Positions 45,131 to 54,658 are shown, numbered from the stretch's first letter. The stretch: 64,000 nt of DNA from Streptomyces sp. SLBN-118 (GCF_006715635.1 NZ_VFNP01000001.1:1674001-1738000); one strand, 5' to 3'. Notes: a model not told the origin generated them from the letters alone. Numbers and translations: made by a program.

Positions 45131-46758
45131 CCAGCACCCACACAGTGACCAACCAGGCTCCGCCCCTGGTGGGGTACGACGTCTACGCGTCCGACCGGGC
45201 CCTCACGGAGGCCGTGGAGCGGCATGTCGCTCCCGAGTTCCTCGACGGTGTGCGGGAGGACCTTTCGCTCCTCGGCAGCACCGCGGGCTCCGCCCAGGCC
45301 CAGGGATGGGGGGTGCAGGCCAATGAGAATCCGCCAAAACTGCGGACGCACGACCGGTACGGGAACCGGACCGACGAGGTCGAGTTCCATCCGGCCTGGC
45401 ACCGGCTGCTCGGCAAGGCCGTCTCGTCCGGGCTGACCAACGCCTGGGGCCGGCCGGCCGGGCATGTGCGCCGGGCGGCCGGGTTCCTGGTGTGGTCGCA
45501 GGCCGAGGCCGGGCACGGCTGTCCGGTGTCGATGACCCACGCCTCCGTGCCCGCGCTGCGCACGGACCCGGTGCTGGCGGCCGAGTGGGAGCCGCGGCTG
45601 ACCTCCGAGGTGTACGAGGAGGGGCTGCGGCCCGCCTCGGAGAAAGCGGGGTCCCTCTTCGGAATGGGGATGACCGAGAAGCAGGGCGGCAGCGACGTCA
45701 GGGCCAATACGACCCGGGCCGAGCCGATCGCCGGCGACGGGGAGTACCTGCTCACCGGTCACAAGTGGTTCTGCTCCGCTCCGATGTGTGACGGCTTCCT
45801 GGTACTCGCCCAGGCGGCCGGTGGTTTGACCTGCTTCCTGGTGCCGCGGGTGCTTCCGGACGGGACCCGGAACGTGTTCCGGATCCAGCGGCTCAAGGAG
45901 AAACTGGGCAACAGGTCCAATGCATCGAGCGAGGTCGAGTTCGAGGGGACCTGGGCGCGCCGGGTCGGCGAGGAGGGCCGCGGGGTGCGCACCATCATCG
46001 AGATGGTGGCGGCGACGCGCCTGGACTGTGTCGTCGGATCGGCCGCGCTGATGCGGCAGTCGGTGGCGCAGGCGATCCACCACAGCGCCCATCGCAGCGC
46101 GTTCGGGGGGCTGTTGATCGACAAGCCGCTGATGCGCAACGTACTGGCCGATCTGGCGCTGGAGTCGGAGGCGGCCACGACGCTGGCGCTGCGGCTCGCC
46201 GCCGCGTACGACGCCGACAGGGAGGAGGAGCGGGCCTTCCTGCGGCTCGCCGTACCCGCCGCCAAGTACTGGGTGACCAAACGCTGTACGCCGACCGTGG
46301 CCGAGGCCCTGGAGTGTCTGGGCGGCAACGGCTATGTGGAGGAGTCGGGGCTGCCGAGGCTGCTGCGCGAGTCGCCGCTCAACTCGATCTGGGAAGGCTC
46401 GGGCAACGTACAGGCGCTGGACGTGCTGCGCGCGATCCAGCGGGAACCGCAGGCGCTGAACGCCTTCCTTACGGAGGTCGGACAGGCGCGGGGCGCCGAT
46501 CACCGGCTCGATGCGGCGATCAAGGCTCTGCTCAGTGAACTGGCCGATCTGGACGGCATCGAGGCACGGGCGCGCAGGCTGGTGGAGCGGATGGCGCTGG
46601 TGCTTCAGGGGTCGCTGCTGGTGCGCTGGGCGCCGCCGGAGGTGGCGGACTCGTTCTGCGCGTCACGCCTCGGCGGGGACTGGGGCGCTGCCTTCGGCAC
46701 GCTGCCGCACACCCTCGGTCTGGCGTCGGTCGTGAAGCGGGCACGAGCCGTGGTGTGA
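45124..46758 (+). CDS. AidB-like acyl-CoA dehydrogenase family protein
   Basis: A 544-aa flavoprotein of the acyl-CoA dehydrogenase superfamily, with the AidB layout: extended N-terminus, then GMGMTEKQGGSDVRANTTRA, HKWFCSAPMCDGFLVLAQ, and a C-terminal domain after ECLGGNGYVEESGLPRLLRE. AidB binds FAD and is linked to alkylation stress, with weak isovaleryl-CoA dehydrogenase activity. A lipid catabolic role is also possible. The ATG at 45124 overlaps the divergent BrkB-family gene start, so the promoters must be nested in the coding ends or leaderless. Confidence 0.88.
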   Translation: MAPSTHTVTNQAPPLVGYDVYASDRALTEAVERHVAPEFLDGVREDLSLLGSTAGSAQAQGWGVQANENPPKLRTHDRYGNRTDEVEFHPAWHRLLGKAVSSGLTNAWGRPAGHVRRAAGFLVWSQAEAGHGCPVSMTHASVPALRTDPVLAAEWEPRLTSEVYEEGLRPASEKAGSLFGMGMTEKQGGSDVRANTTRAEPIAGDGEYLLTGHKWFCSAPMCDGFLVLAQAAGGLTCFLVPRVLPDGTRNVFRIQRLKEKLGNRSNASSEVEFEGTWARRVGEEGRGVRTIIEMVAATRLDCVVGSAALMRQSVAQAIHHSAHRSAFGGLLIDKPLMRNVLADLALESEAATTLALRLAAAYDADREEERAFLRLAVPAAKYWVTKRCTPTVAEALECLGGNGYVEESGLPRLLRESPLNSIWEGSGNVQALDVLRAIQREPQALNAFLTEVGQARGADHRLDAAIKALLSELADLDGIEARARRLVERMALVLQGSLLVRWAPPEVADSFCASRLGGDWGAAFGTLPHTLGLASVVKRARAVV

Positions 46759-46974
46759 CACCCCGTCGGGGCGGCTGTCGGGGTGGTGCTGCGCCGACAC
46801 GGCACCACCCCGCGCTGCGTCGTGCGCCCGCGGTGCGGCGCACGACCACCGGCGAACCGGTGCACCGTCACCTTCGTGCAAGGGCACGCCCGTTCGCGAG
46901 GGTTGCAAAGGGTTGCAGCCTTGTGCGCCGTATCGCCGCGGGGTGGTGCCCGTGAGGGGGAGGATTGAGCCGGC

Positions 46975-47012
46975 GGGTGTCTGCCGGATCAGGTCTGATC
47001 CGGCAGACACCC
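46975..47012. terminator. 18-bp perfect inverted repeat
   Basis: gggtgtctgccggatcag, two bases, then its exact complement. It lies 216 bp after the AidB-like gene and 48 bp before the GAF regulator. It may terminate the former, or be an operator or attenuator of the latter. The flanking 46759-47059 is otherwise empty apart from a short direct repeat, gggttgca, near 46898. Confidence 0.6.
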
Positions 47013-47059
47013 CCTGACCGCCCCCGCGCTCGGACGACGGCGTCGCCCGGGAGGACCCA

Positions 47060-48337
47060 GTGCAGAACACCACGCTCGACCTGGCCAGGCTCTCTGCCAT
47101 GGACACCGCGCAAGCCACGCGGCTGCTGAAGGGGGTACGGGACGCCGCGCTCAGCGGGCGCCGTTCCCGCCTCGCCCCGCGGGCCGACATCGAGGAGTCG
47201 TGGCAGCGGATGCTGCGCCGCGGCGTGGATCCCGACCGGGACCGCAGAGCCGGGCTGCTGCCGCTGGAAGAGATCGAACGCCGCCGGCAGGAATCCCCGC
47301 TGCGGGAGGTGCTGCCCGTCCTGCGGGACGGTCTCGTCTCCATCGCGGAGGCGGCGCAGCACATCATGGTCGTCGCGGACCCCGAGGGGCGGGTGCTGTG
47401 GCGCGAGGGCAGGTCGTCGGTGCTGCGCAAGGGCGACGCGCACGGCTTCGTCGTCGGCGCCGACTGGAGCGAGAGCCTCGTGGGAACCAACGGTGTCGGC
47501 ACCTCCCTGGTTTCCCGGCGGCCCGTCCAGGTGCACTCCGCCGAGCACTTCGTCTCGACGCACGACACCTGGACCTGTGCGGGCGCTCCGGTCACCGATC
47601 CGCGCGACGGCAGGCTCATCGGTGTGGTCGACGTCAGCGGACCGCTGTCCACGATGCACCCGGCGACCCTCAAACTGGTCACCATGGTGACCAGGCTCGC
47701 GGAGGCGGAGCTGCGCAACGCGCACTTCGCGACGCTGGACCGGCTGCGTACGGTGGCCTCGCCGCTGCTCGGACGGATGACGGGCCGTGCGCTGGCCGTG
47801 GATCTGAACGGCTGGCCCGCCGCGGTCACCGGGATGCAGGCGCCCGGCCGGCTCCCGCTGCCGAAATCGGTCGGCAGCCGCCTCTGGCTGCCCTCGCTTG
47901 GCATGTGCTCGGTCGAACCGTTGCCCGGCGGCTGGCTGGTGCGGGTGGAGGAGCGGTCCACGGCGGCGCCGACCCGGCTGGTCCTGGATCTCAGCCTGCC
48001 CCGGCGGCCTTTTGTGACCGTCTCGGGCGAGGCGGGCAGCTGGGCCAAGGAGCTCAGCCCGCGCCATGCCGAGCTGCTGTATGTCCTGGCGCTGTATCCC
48101 GACGGGCGCAGCGCGGCGCAGCTGGCACAGGACATCTTCGAGGACCCGACGCGAACGGTGACGATTCGGGCCGAGATGTCGCGACTGCGGCGGCATCTGG
48201 CGCAGGTGCTGGCGCACCGTCCCTACCGCTTCGCCGAGGACGTCGAGGTGGAACTGGTCGGGCCTGCCGAACCGGCCGAGTTGCTGCCGCACTCCACGGC
48301 CCCCGGGGTGCGCCGGGCGCGCCGCGGGGAGCGGTGA
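47060..48337 (+). CDS. GAF-domain transcriptional regulator
   Basis: A 425-aa protein. Residues 40-220 match the acetoin-catabolism-regulator-type sensor: SRLAPRADIEESWQRMLRRG, then a GAF domain (SLVGTNGVGTSLVSRRPVQV, HDTWTCAGAPVTDPRDGRLI). Unlike AcoR there is no AAA+ or Fis domain. The C-terminus has a winged-helix-like region (LLYVLALYPDGRSAAQLAQD, VTIRAEMSRLRRHLAQVLA). Streptomyces often has these next to aldehyde or alcohol dehydrogenase genes; here no such neighbour is seen. GTG at 47060 follows GGGAGGA. Confidence 0.82.
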   Translation: MQNTTLDLARLSAMDTAQATRLLKGVRDAALSGRRSRLAPRADIEESWQRMLRRGVDPDRDRRAGLLPLEEIERRRQESPLREVLPVLRDGLVSIAEAAQHIMVVADPEGRVLWREGRSSVLRKGDAHGFVVGADWSESLVGTNGVGTSLVSRRPVQVHSAEHFVSTHDTWTCAGAPVTDPRDGRLIGVVDVSGPLSTMHPATLKLVTMVTRLAEAELRNAHFATLDRLRTVASPLLGRMTGRALAVDLNGWPAAVTGMQAPGRLPLPKSVGSRLWLPSLGMCSVEPLPGGWLVRVEERSTAAPTRLVLDLSLPRRPFVTVSGEAGSWAKELSPRHAELLYVLALYPDGRSAAQLAQDIFEDPTRTVTIRAEMSRLRRHLAQVLAHRPYRFAEDVEVELVGPAEPAELLPHSTAPGVRRARRGER

Positions 48338-48399
48338 CCGTCCCTGCACGCTCCGCAACGGCTTTGGCCTGGTCAGGGAGGCATGGTTCCCTGGCGCAC

Positions 48400-48966
48400 A
48401 TGAGCATCACCGTGACCACGTGGTCCCTGGAGCAGACATCCCCCGCGGATCTTCGCCCGTCCCCCGCGCCGGGAGAGGATCTGCGGATCGTCCGCGCCGA
48501 GGAGCCCTCGCCGGAGTTCAGCCGCTTCCTCTATTCGGCGGTCGGCGGTGACATCCACTGGAGCGACCGGCTCGCCCTGACGTACGCACAGTGGGAGGAA
48601 CTGCTCGCGCGGCCGGGCACCGAGACCTGGGTGGCGTACGAGAAGGGCACCCCGGCCGGTTATGTGGAGCTGGAGGCGCAGGACGGGGGCTCCGTCGAGA
48701 TCGTCTACTTCGGTCTGATCCCGGCCTTCCGCGGACGCCGGATCGGCGGCCATCTGCTGTCGTACGGGGTCGCGCGGGCCTGGGACCTGGCGGAGCGCTG
48801 GCCGGCTCTCGCGCCGACGAAGCGGGTCTGGCTGCACACCTGCTCCAAGGACGGCCCCCATGCGATGGACAACTATCTGCGGCGGGGCTTCACTCTGTTC
48901 GACACGAAGGTCGAGCAGGAGACCGAGGCGGCCACCCCCGGCCCCTGGCCCGGTGCGCACGGCTGA
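48400..48966 (+). CDS. GNAT-family N-acetyltransferase
   Basis: A 188-aa acetyltransferase. The acetyl-CoA loop is YFGLIPAFRGRRIGGHLLSY near residue 108, preceded by VAYEKGTPAGYVELEAQ. The C-terminal strands contain VWLHTCSKDGPHAMDNYLRR. It acetylates an amine of unknown kind using acetyl-CoA. Monocistronic. The ATG at 48400 is chosen by sequence onset; a ribosome-binding site is weak. Confidence 0.88.
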   Translation: MSITVTTWSLEQTSPADLRPSPAPGEDLRIVRAEEPSPEFSRFLYSAVGGDIHWSDRLALTYAQWEELLARPGTETWVAYEKGTPAGYVELEAQDGGSVEIVYFGLIPAFRGRRIGGHLLSYGVARAWDLAERWPALAPTKRVWLHTCSKDGPHAMDNYLRRGFTLFDTKVEQETEAATPGPWPGAHG

Positions 48967-49062
48967 GTGACGAGGGCCACACTGTCTCGCGATGCGGGAC
49001 GGACTTGTCCACATTCTGGATAATGGTGGACTGCCCTTGGACCGCCATGACACGCTTCCGTC

Positions 49063-49146
49063 ATGTCTGGAACTGGAATTGCCTTGGTGAGTCGGCGGCA
49101 CGTCGACCTCGGCCGCATGTCCAGCGCCATCTGTCCGGCCTGCTGA
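49063..49146 (+). CDS. Cysteine leader peptide (27 aa) of the cys operon
   Basis: A short ORF MSGTGIALVSRRHVDLGRMS continuing to ICPAC then TGA. Cys residues at 24 and 27, the last just before the stop, are the hallmark of actinobacterial cysteine-responsive leader peptides, and the SRRHVDLGRMSSAIC core is typical of the putative leader peptide family in Streptomyces. When Cys-tRNA is low, ribosomes stall here and expression of the downstream sulfur genes rises. It ends 114 bp before the sulfite reductase start. Relatively AT-rich sequence at 49010-49025 may hold the promoter. Confidence 0.85.
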   Translation: MSGTGIALVSRRHVDLGRMSSAICPAC

Positions 49147-49260
49147 CAGAACAGCACAGCCGAGCCTCCCGCATTCATCTCATCCCCCTGCGCACCGTCG
49201 CGCCTCGCGCGAGTGTGCAGCTCAGAGCCGCCCTCCTGCAGTCTCGAAGGACATATCGCC

Positions 49261-50958
49261 ATGGCCGCCACCCCCGAACAGCCTGCTACCGCCACGCCCC
49301 GCCGCAAGGCCGGACGCCACCGCGGCGAGGGCCAGTGGGCTGTTGGACACATGACGCCGCTGAACGCCAATGAGCAGACCAAGAGGGACGACGACGGTCT
49401 CAATGTGCGGACACGCATTGAGACGATCTACGCCCACCGAGGCTTCGACTCGATCGACGGCGCCGACCTGCGCGGACGGATGCGCTGGTGGGGGCTCTAC
49501 ACCCAGCGCAAGCCCGGGATCGACGGCGGCAAGACCGCGATCCTGGAGCCGGAGGAGCTGGACGACAAGTACTTCATGCTGCGTGTGCGCATCGACGGCG
49601 GGCGGCTGACCACCGATCAGCTGCGCGTCATCGGCGAGCTCTCGCAGGAGTTCGCGCGCGGCACCGCCGACATCACCGACCGGCAGAACGTCCAGTACCA
49701 CTGGATCCGGATCGAGGACGTCCCGGAGATCTGGCGCCGTCTCGAAGAGGTCGGCCTGTCGACCACCGAGGCCTGCGGTGACACACCCCGCGTCATTCTC
49801 GGCTCGCCCGTCGCCGGGATCGCCGAGGACGAGATCATCGACGGCACCCCCGCCGTCGACGAGATCCACCGCCGGATCGTGGGCAACCCCGCCTTCTCCA
49901 ACCTGCCGCGCAAGTTCAAGTCGGCGATCTCCGGATCGCCGCTGCTGGACGTCGCGCACGAGATCAACGACATCGCCTTCGTCGGCGTGAACCATCCGCA
50001 GCACGGCCCCGGCTTCGACCTGTGGGTCGGCGGCGGTCTTTCCACCAACCCCAAGATCGGTGTCCGGCTGGGCGCCTGGGTCCCCCTCGACGAGGTGCCC
50101 GACGTCTACGAGGGCGTCATCTCGATCTTCCGCGACTACGGCTACCGCCGGCTGCGCACCCGCGCCCGGCTGAAGTTCCTGGTCGCCGACTGGGGCGCCG
50201 AGAAGTTCCGCCAGGTCCTTCAGGACGAGTACCTGAAGCGCGAGCTGGTGGACGGGCCCGCCCCCGAACAGCCCGTACAGCAGTGGCGCGACCACGTCGG
50301 CGTACACCGGCAGCAGGACGGACGTTTCTACGTCGGGTTCGCGCCGCGCGTCGGACGGGTGGACGGCGCCACGCTCACCAAGATCGCCGAACTGGCCGCC
50401 GCGCACGGCTCGGGCCGGCTGCGTACCACCGCCGAGCAGAAGATGATCGTGCTCGATGTCGAGGAGGCGCAGGTCGAGACGCTCGTGTCCGGCCTCGAGG
50501 CGCTGGACCTGCGGGTCAACCCCTCGCCGTTCCGGCGCGGCACGATGGCCTGCACCGGTATCGAGTTCTGCAAGCTGGCGATCGTCGAGACGAAGGCGCG
50601 CGGAGCCTCGCTGATCGACGAACTCGAGCGCCGCATCCCCGAGTTCGACCAGCCGATCACCATCAACCTCAACGGCTGCCCCAACGCCTGCGCCCGTATC
50701 CAGGTCGCGGACATCGGTCTCAAGGGCCAGCTGGTCCTGGACGACGAGGGCAACCAGGTCGAGGGCTTCCAGGTGCACCTGGGCGGCGCGCTCGGCCTGG
50801 AGGCGGGGTTCGGTCGCAAGGTCCGTGGCCTGAAGGTCACATCGGCCGAGCTGCCCGACTACGTCGAGCGGGTGCTCAGGCGCTTCCAGAAGGAGCGCGA
50901 GGACGGCGAGCGCTTCGCCACCTGGGCGGCGCGCGCCTCCGAGGAGGCACTGTCGTGA
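49261..50958 (+). CDS. sirA: Ferredoxin-dependent assimilatory sulfite reductase
   Basis: A 565-aa siroheme and [4Fe-4S] enzyme that reduces sulfite to sulfide with ferredoxin. The cluster cysteines are in MACTGIEFCKLAIVETKARG and INLNGCPNACARIQVADIG (C-x5-C and C-x3-C). The nitrite reductase family is the close alternative, but the cys neighbours and leader peptide settle sulfite. ATG 49261 follows AAGGACA. It leads the operon, with sirohydrochlorin chelatase at its end. Confidence 0.93.
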   Translation: MAATPEQPATATPRRKAGRHRGEGQWAVGHMTPLNANEQTKRDDDGLNVRTRIETIYAHRGFDSIDGADLRGRMRWWGLYTQRKPGIDGGKTAILEPEELDDKYFMLRVRIDGGRLTTDQLRVIGELSQEFARGTADITDRQNVQYHWIRIEDVPEIWRRLEEVGLSTTEACGDTPRVILGSPVAGIAEDEIIDGTPAVDEIHRRIVGNPAFSNLPRKFKSAISGSPLLDVAHEINDIAFVGVNHPQHGPGFDLWVGGGLSTNPKIGVRLGAWVPLDEVPDVYEGVISIFRDYGYRRLRTRARLKFLVADWGAEKFRQVLQDEYLKRELVDGPAPEQPVQQWRDHVGVHRQQDGRFYVGFAPRVGRVDGATLTKIAELAAAHGSGRLRTTAEQKMIVLDVEEAQVETLVSGLEALDLRVNPSPFRRGTMACTGIEFCKLAIVETKARGASLIDELERRIPEFDQPITINLNGCPNACARIQVADIGLKGQLVLDDEGNQVEGFQVHLGGALGLEAGFGRKVRGLKVTSAELPDYVERVLRRFQKEREDGERFATWAARASEEALS

Positions 50959-51134
50959 GCGAGCGTGCCGCGCCCTTCTACTGCCCCTACTGCGGTGACG
51001 AGGACCTGCGTCCCAGCGAGCAGGGCCACGGCGCCTGGGAATGCGGAGCCTGCAATCGAGCCTTCCAGCTGAAGTTCCTCGGGCTGCTGACCCGAGGACT
51101 TCAGCGCACCGACGACGGAGGGGACAGGATATGA
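50955..51134 (+). CDS. Small zinc-ribbon protein of the cys operon
   Basis: A 59-aa protein with two CxxC knuckles (FYCPYCGDED and WECGACNRAF), so probably one Zn ion. It starts GTG overlapping the sulfite reductase stop as GTGA and ends overlapping cysH as ATGA. This protein is conserved between sulfite reductase and cysH in Streptomyces. It may help electron transfer or metal loading; the function is unknown. Confidence 0.88.
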   Translation: MSERAAPFYCPYCGDEDLRPSEQGHGAWECGACNRAFQLKFLGLLTRGLQRTDDGGDRI

Positions 51135-51829
51135 CGACCACTCAGGCCACAGACCTGAAGGAACTCGCCGAGCGGGCCGGGCGGGAACTCGAAGACGCCT
51201 CCGCCCTGGAGATCCTCAACTGGGCGGCGGACACCTTCGGGCCACGCTTCTGCGTCACCTCCTCCATGGAGGACGCGGTGGTCGCCCATCTCGCCTCCCG
51301 TGCCCTTCCCGGCGTCGACGTCGTCTTCCTCGACACCGGCTACCACTTTCCCGAGACCATCGGCACCCGCGACGCGGTCGAGGCCGTGATGGACGTCAAC
51401 CTCATCACGCTCACACCCCGTCAGTCGGTGGCCGAGCAGGACGCCGAGTACGGCCCGAAGCTGCACGACCGCGACCCCGACCTGTGCTGCGCCCTGCGGA
51501 AGGTCAAGCCCCTCGAAGAGGGACTGACCGCGTACGAGGCATGGGCGACGGGCCTGCGCCGTGACGAGTCTCCGACCCGGGCGAACACCCCCGTCGTCGG
51601 CTGGGACGAGAAGCGGCAGAAGGTCAAGATCTCGCCGATCGCCCGCTGGACGCAGGACGACGTTGACGCCTACGTCGCCGAGCACGGCGTCCTCACCAAC
51701 CCGCTGCTGATGGACGGCTACGCCTCGGTCGGCTGCGCACCCTGCACCCGCCGGGTGCTGGAGGGCGAGGACGCCCGGGCCGGCCGTTGGGCCGGGCGGG
51801 GCAAGACCGAATGCGGGCTGCACGGATGA
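51131..51829 (+). CDS. cysH: Adenylylsulfate (APS/PAPS) reductase
   Basis: A 232-aa reductase that converts APS to sulfite and AMP. Motifs: CVTSSMEDAVVAHLA, FLDTGYHFPETIG, and catalytic C-terminus TECGLHG. The pairs DLCCALRKVKPL and CAPCTRRV form the CC...CxxC ligands of a [4Fe-4S] cluster, so the APS-type enzyme is more likely than PAPS-only. It overlaps both flanking genes. cysC nearby makes PAPS for other sulfotransfer. Confidence 0.94.
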   Translation: MTTTQATDLKELAERAGRELEDASALEILNWAADTFGPRFCVTSSMEDAVVAHLASRALPGVDVVFLDTGYHFPETIGTRDAVEAVMDVNLITLTPRQSVAEQDAEYGPKLHDRDPDLCCALRKVKPLEEGLTAYEAWATGLRRDESPTRANTPVVGWDEKRQKVKISPIARWTQDDVDAYVAEHGVLTNPLLMDGYASVGCAPCTRRVLEGEDARAGRWAGRGKTECGLHG

Positions 51830-52383
51830 CGATTCTGGGAGACAAACACGTGACTGGGGCCACCGTCTGGCTCACCGGGCTGCCGAGCGCGGGCAAGACC
51901 ACCATCGCCTACGAGCTGGCGGAGCGGCTGCGCGCCGAGGGACACCGGACCGAGGTGCTCGACGGCGACGAGATCCGCGAGTTCCTCTCCGCGGGCCTCG
52001 GCTTCAGCCGGGAGGACCGGCACACCAATGTCCAGCGGATCGGCTTCGTCGCCGAACTGCTGGCGTCCAACGGCGTCAAGGCGCTGGTACCGGTGATCGC
52101 TCCGTACGAGGACAGCCGGGAGGCCGTCCGCAAGCGCCACGCCACCGAAGGCACCCCGTACCTCGAGGTGCATGTCGCGACTCCGGTGGAGGTCTGCTCC
52201 GTACGCGATGTGAAGGGCCTCTACGCCAAAGCGGCCGCCGGCGAGATCAGCGGTCTGACCGGTGTCGACGACCCGTACGAGGAGCCGCAGAGCCCGGATC
52301 TGCGGATCGAGTCGCACCAGCAGACCGTGCAGGAGTCCGCGGCGGCGCTTCACGCGCTGCTCACCGAGAGGGGTCTGGCATGA
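51826..52383 (+). CDS. cysC: Adenylylsulfate kinase
   Basis: A 185-aa kinase that phosphorylates APS to PAPS. P-loop TGLPSAGKTTIAYELAE near 18; conserved DGDEIREFLSAGLGFSREDR; and RHATEGTPYLEVHVATP. ATG 51826 overlaps cysH; GTG at 51850 with GGGAGA upstream is an alternative that starts nearer the first strand. It overlaps cysD by ATGA. Confidence 0.94.
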   Translation: MTILGDKHVTGATVWLTGLPSAGKTTIAYELAERLRAEGHRTEVLDGDEIREFLSAGLGFSREDRHTNVQRIGFVAELLASNGVKALVPVIAPYEDSREAVRKRHATEGTPYLEVHVATPVEVCSVRDVKGLYAKAAAGEISGLTGVDDPYEEPQSPDLRIESHQQTVQESAAALHALLTERGLA

Positions 52384-53315
52384 GAGCCGTCGCTGCGCTG
52401 AACGAGGGCACGGACAGCCCGTACGCACTGTCGCACCTGGATGCGCTGGAGTCCGAGGCGGTGCACATCTTCCGCGAGGTGGCGGGCGAGTTCGAGCGGC
52501 CGGTGATTCTCTTCTCCGGCGGCAAGGACTCCATCGTCATGCTGCATCTGGCGCTGAAGGCCTTCGCCCCGGCCGCGATCCCCTTCTCGCTGCTGCACGT
52601 GGACACCGGACACAACTTCCCCGAGGTGCTGGAGTACCGCGACCGCGCGGTGGCGCAGCACAGTCTCCGGCTGCACGTGGCGTCCGTACAGGAGTACATC
52701 GACGCCGGGAAGCTGCGCGAGCGTCCCGACGGGACGCGCAACCCGCTGCAGACGGTGCCGCTGACCGAGGCGATTCAGCAGCACCGTTTCGACGCGGTGT
52801 TCGGGGGCGGCCGCCGTGACGAGGAGAAGGCGCGCGCCAAGGAGCGGGTGTTCTCGCTGCGCGACGAGTTCTCGCAGTGGGACCCGCGCCGCCAGCGGCC
52901 CGAGCTGTGGCAGCTCTACAACGGCCGCCACGCGCCCGGCGAGCACGTCCGGGTGTTCCCCCTGAGCAACTGGACCGAGCTGGACGTCTGGCAGTACATC
53001 GAGCGCGAGAAGATCGAGCTGCCCGAGATCTACTTCGCGCACGAGCGTGAGGTCTTCGCCCGTAACGGCATGTGGCTGACCGCCGGCGAGTGGGGCGGCC
53101 CCAAGGAGTCGGAGAGCGTCGAGACGCGGCTGATCCGCTACCGCACCGTCGGCGACATGTCCTGCACCGGCGCCGTCGACTCCGACGCCACCACGCTCGA
53201 CGCCGTGATCGCCGAGATCGCCGCATCCCGGCTCACCGAGCGGGGCGCCACCCGCGCCGACGACAAGATGTCCGAGGCCGCGATGGAAGACCGCAAGCGC
53301 GAAGGGTACTTCTAG
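52380..53315 (+). CDS. cysD: Sulfate adenylyltransferase subunit 2
   Basis: A 311-aa ATP sulfurylase small subunit. PP-loop ILFSGGKDSIVMLHLALKAF near residue 42, HVDTGHNFPEVLEYRD, and GGRRDEEKARAKERVFS are diagnostic. It makes APS from sulfate and ATP, driven by GTP hydrolysis in CysN. It overlaps cysC and is followed two bases later by cysN. Confidence 0.96.
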   Translation: MRAVAALNEGTDSPYALSHLDALESEAVHIFREVAGEFERPVILFSGGKDSIVMLHLALKAFAPAAIPFSLLHVDTGHNFPEVLEYRDRAVAQHSLRLHVASVQEYIDAGKLRERPDGTRNPLQTVPLTEAIQQHRFDAVFGGGRRDEEKARAKERVFSLRDEFSQWDPRRQRPELWQLYNGRHAPGEHVRVFPLSNWTELDVWQYIEREKIELPEIYFAHEREVFARNGMWLTAGEWGGPKESESVETRLIRYRTVGDMSCTGAVDSDATTLDAVIAEIAASRLTERGATRADDKMSEAAMEDRKREGYF

Positions 53316-53317
53316 CC

Positions 53318-54658
53318 ATGAGCACCACGACCGATCAGCTCGCCGGGATCTCGGCCACCACCCTGCTGCGTTTCGCCACCGCCGGGTCCGTCGACGACGG
53401 CAAGTCCACCCTCGTCGGGCGGCTGCTGCACGACTCCAAGTCGGTGCTGACCGACCAGCTGGAGGCCGTCGAGCACGCCTCCCGCTCACGCGGCCAGGAG
53501 ACACCGGACCTGGCGCTGCTCACGGACGGTCTGCGGGCCGAGCGTGAGCAGGGCATCACCATCGATGTCGCCTACCGCTACTTCGCCACCGCGCGCAGGC
53601 GGTTCATCCTCGCCGACACTCCGGGGCATGTGCAGTACACCCGGAACATGGTCACCGGCGCGTCCACGGCCGAGCTGGCAGTGGTGCTGGTCGACGCCCG
53701 CAACGGCGTTGTCGAGCAGACCCGCCGCCATGCCGCAGTCGCCGCCCTGCTGCGCGTCCCGCATGTCGTCCTCGCCGTCAACAAGATGGACCTCGTCGAC
53801 TACGCCGAGCCCGTCTTCGCCGCGATCGCCGAGGAGTTCACCGCGTACGCCGCGTCCCTGGGCGTTCCCGAGATCACGGCGATTCCGATCTCGGCACTGG
53901 CGGGCGACAACGTCGTGGAGCCCAGCGCCAACATGGACTGGTACGGCGGACCGACCGTCCTGGAGCACCTGGAGACGGTCCCGGTCAGCCACGATCTGAC
54001 CGGCTGCCACGCCCGGCTTCCCGTGCAGTACGTGATCCGTCCGCAGACCGCCGAGCACCCCGACTACCGGGGCTACGCGGGACAGATCGCGGCCGGTACG
54101 TTCCGCGTCGGCGAGCAGGTCACCGTGCTGCCCGCAGGCCGTACGTCGAAGATCGCCGGGATCGATCTGCTCGGCGAATCGGTGGACATCGCCTGGACCC
54201 CGCAGTCCGTCACCCTCCTGCTGGAGGACGACATCGACATCTCGCGAGGCGACCTGATCGTGCCGAGCGGCGATACGCCCGCGACCACCCAGGACGTCGA
54301 GGCGACGGTCTGCCATGTCGCCGACCAGCCGCTGACCGTCGGCCAGCGGGTGCTGCTCAAGCACACCACCCGCACGGTCAAGGCGATCGTCAAGGAGATC
54401 CCCTCCCGGCTGACCCTCGACGACCTGTCCCAGCACCCGAACCCGGGGCAGCTGGTCGCCAACGACATCGGCCTCGTCAAGGTCCGTACGGCCGAGCCGC
54501 TCGCGCTCGACTCGTACGCCGACTCCCGCCGAACCGGGTCCTTCCTGCTGATCGACCCCGCCGACGGGACCACGCTGGCGGCCGGCATGGCGGGCGACTC
54601 CTTCGCCACCGACGCCGCGACCGTGCACGTGGCCGACGACGAGGGCTGGGACTTCTGA
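53318..54658 (+). CDS. cysN: Sulfate adenylyltransferase subunit 1 (GTPase)
   Basis: A 446-aa translation-factor-like GTPase. G1 ATAGSVDDGKSTLVGRLLHD, G3 ADTPGHVQYTRNMV, G4 AVNKMDLVDY, followed by EF-Tu-like barrels. It couples GTP hydrolysis to APS synthesis with CysD. No APS-kinase fusion is present, consistent with a separate cysC. Normal length. Confidence 0.96.
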   Translation: MSTTTDQLAGISATTLLRFATAGSVDDGKSTLVGRLLHDSKSVLTDQLEAVEHASRSRGQETPDLALLTDGLRAEREQGITIDVAYRYFATARRRFILADTPGHVQYTRNMVTGASTAELAVVLVDARNGVVEQTRRHAAVAALLRVPHVVLAVNKMDLVDYAEPVFAAIAEEFTAYAASLGVPEITAIPISALAGDNVVEPSANMDWYGGPTVLEHLETVPVSHDLTGCHARLPVQYVIRPQTAEHPDYRGYAGQIAAGTFRVGEQVTVLPAGRTSKIAGIDLLGESVDIAWTPQSVTLLLEDDIDISRGDLIVPSGDTPATTQDVEATVCHVADQPLTVGQRVLLKHTTRTVKAIVKEIPSRLTLDDLSQHPNPGQLVANDIGLVKVRTAEPLALDSYADSRRTGSFLLIDPADGTTLAAGMAGDSFATDAATVHVADDEGWDF

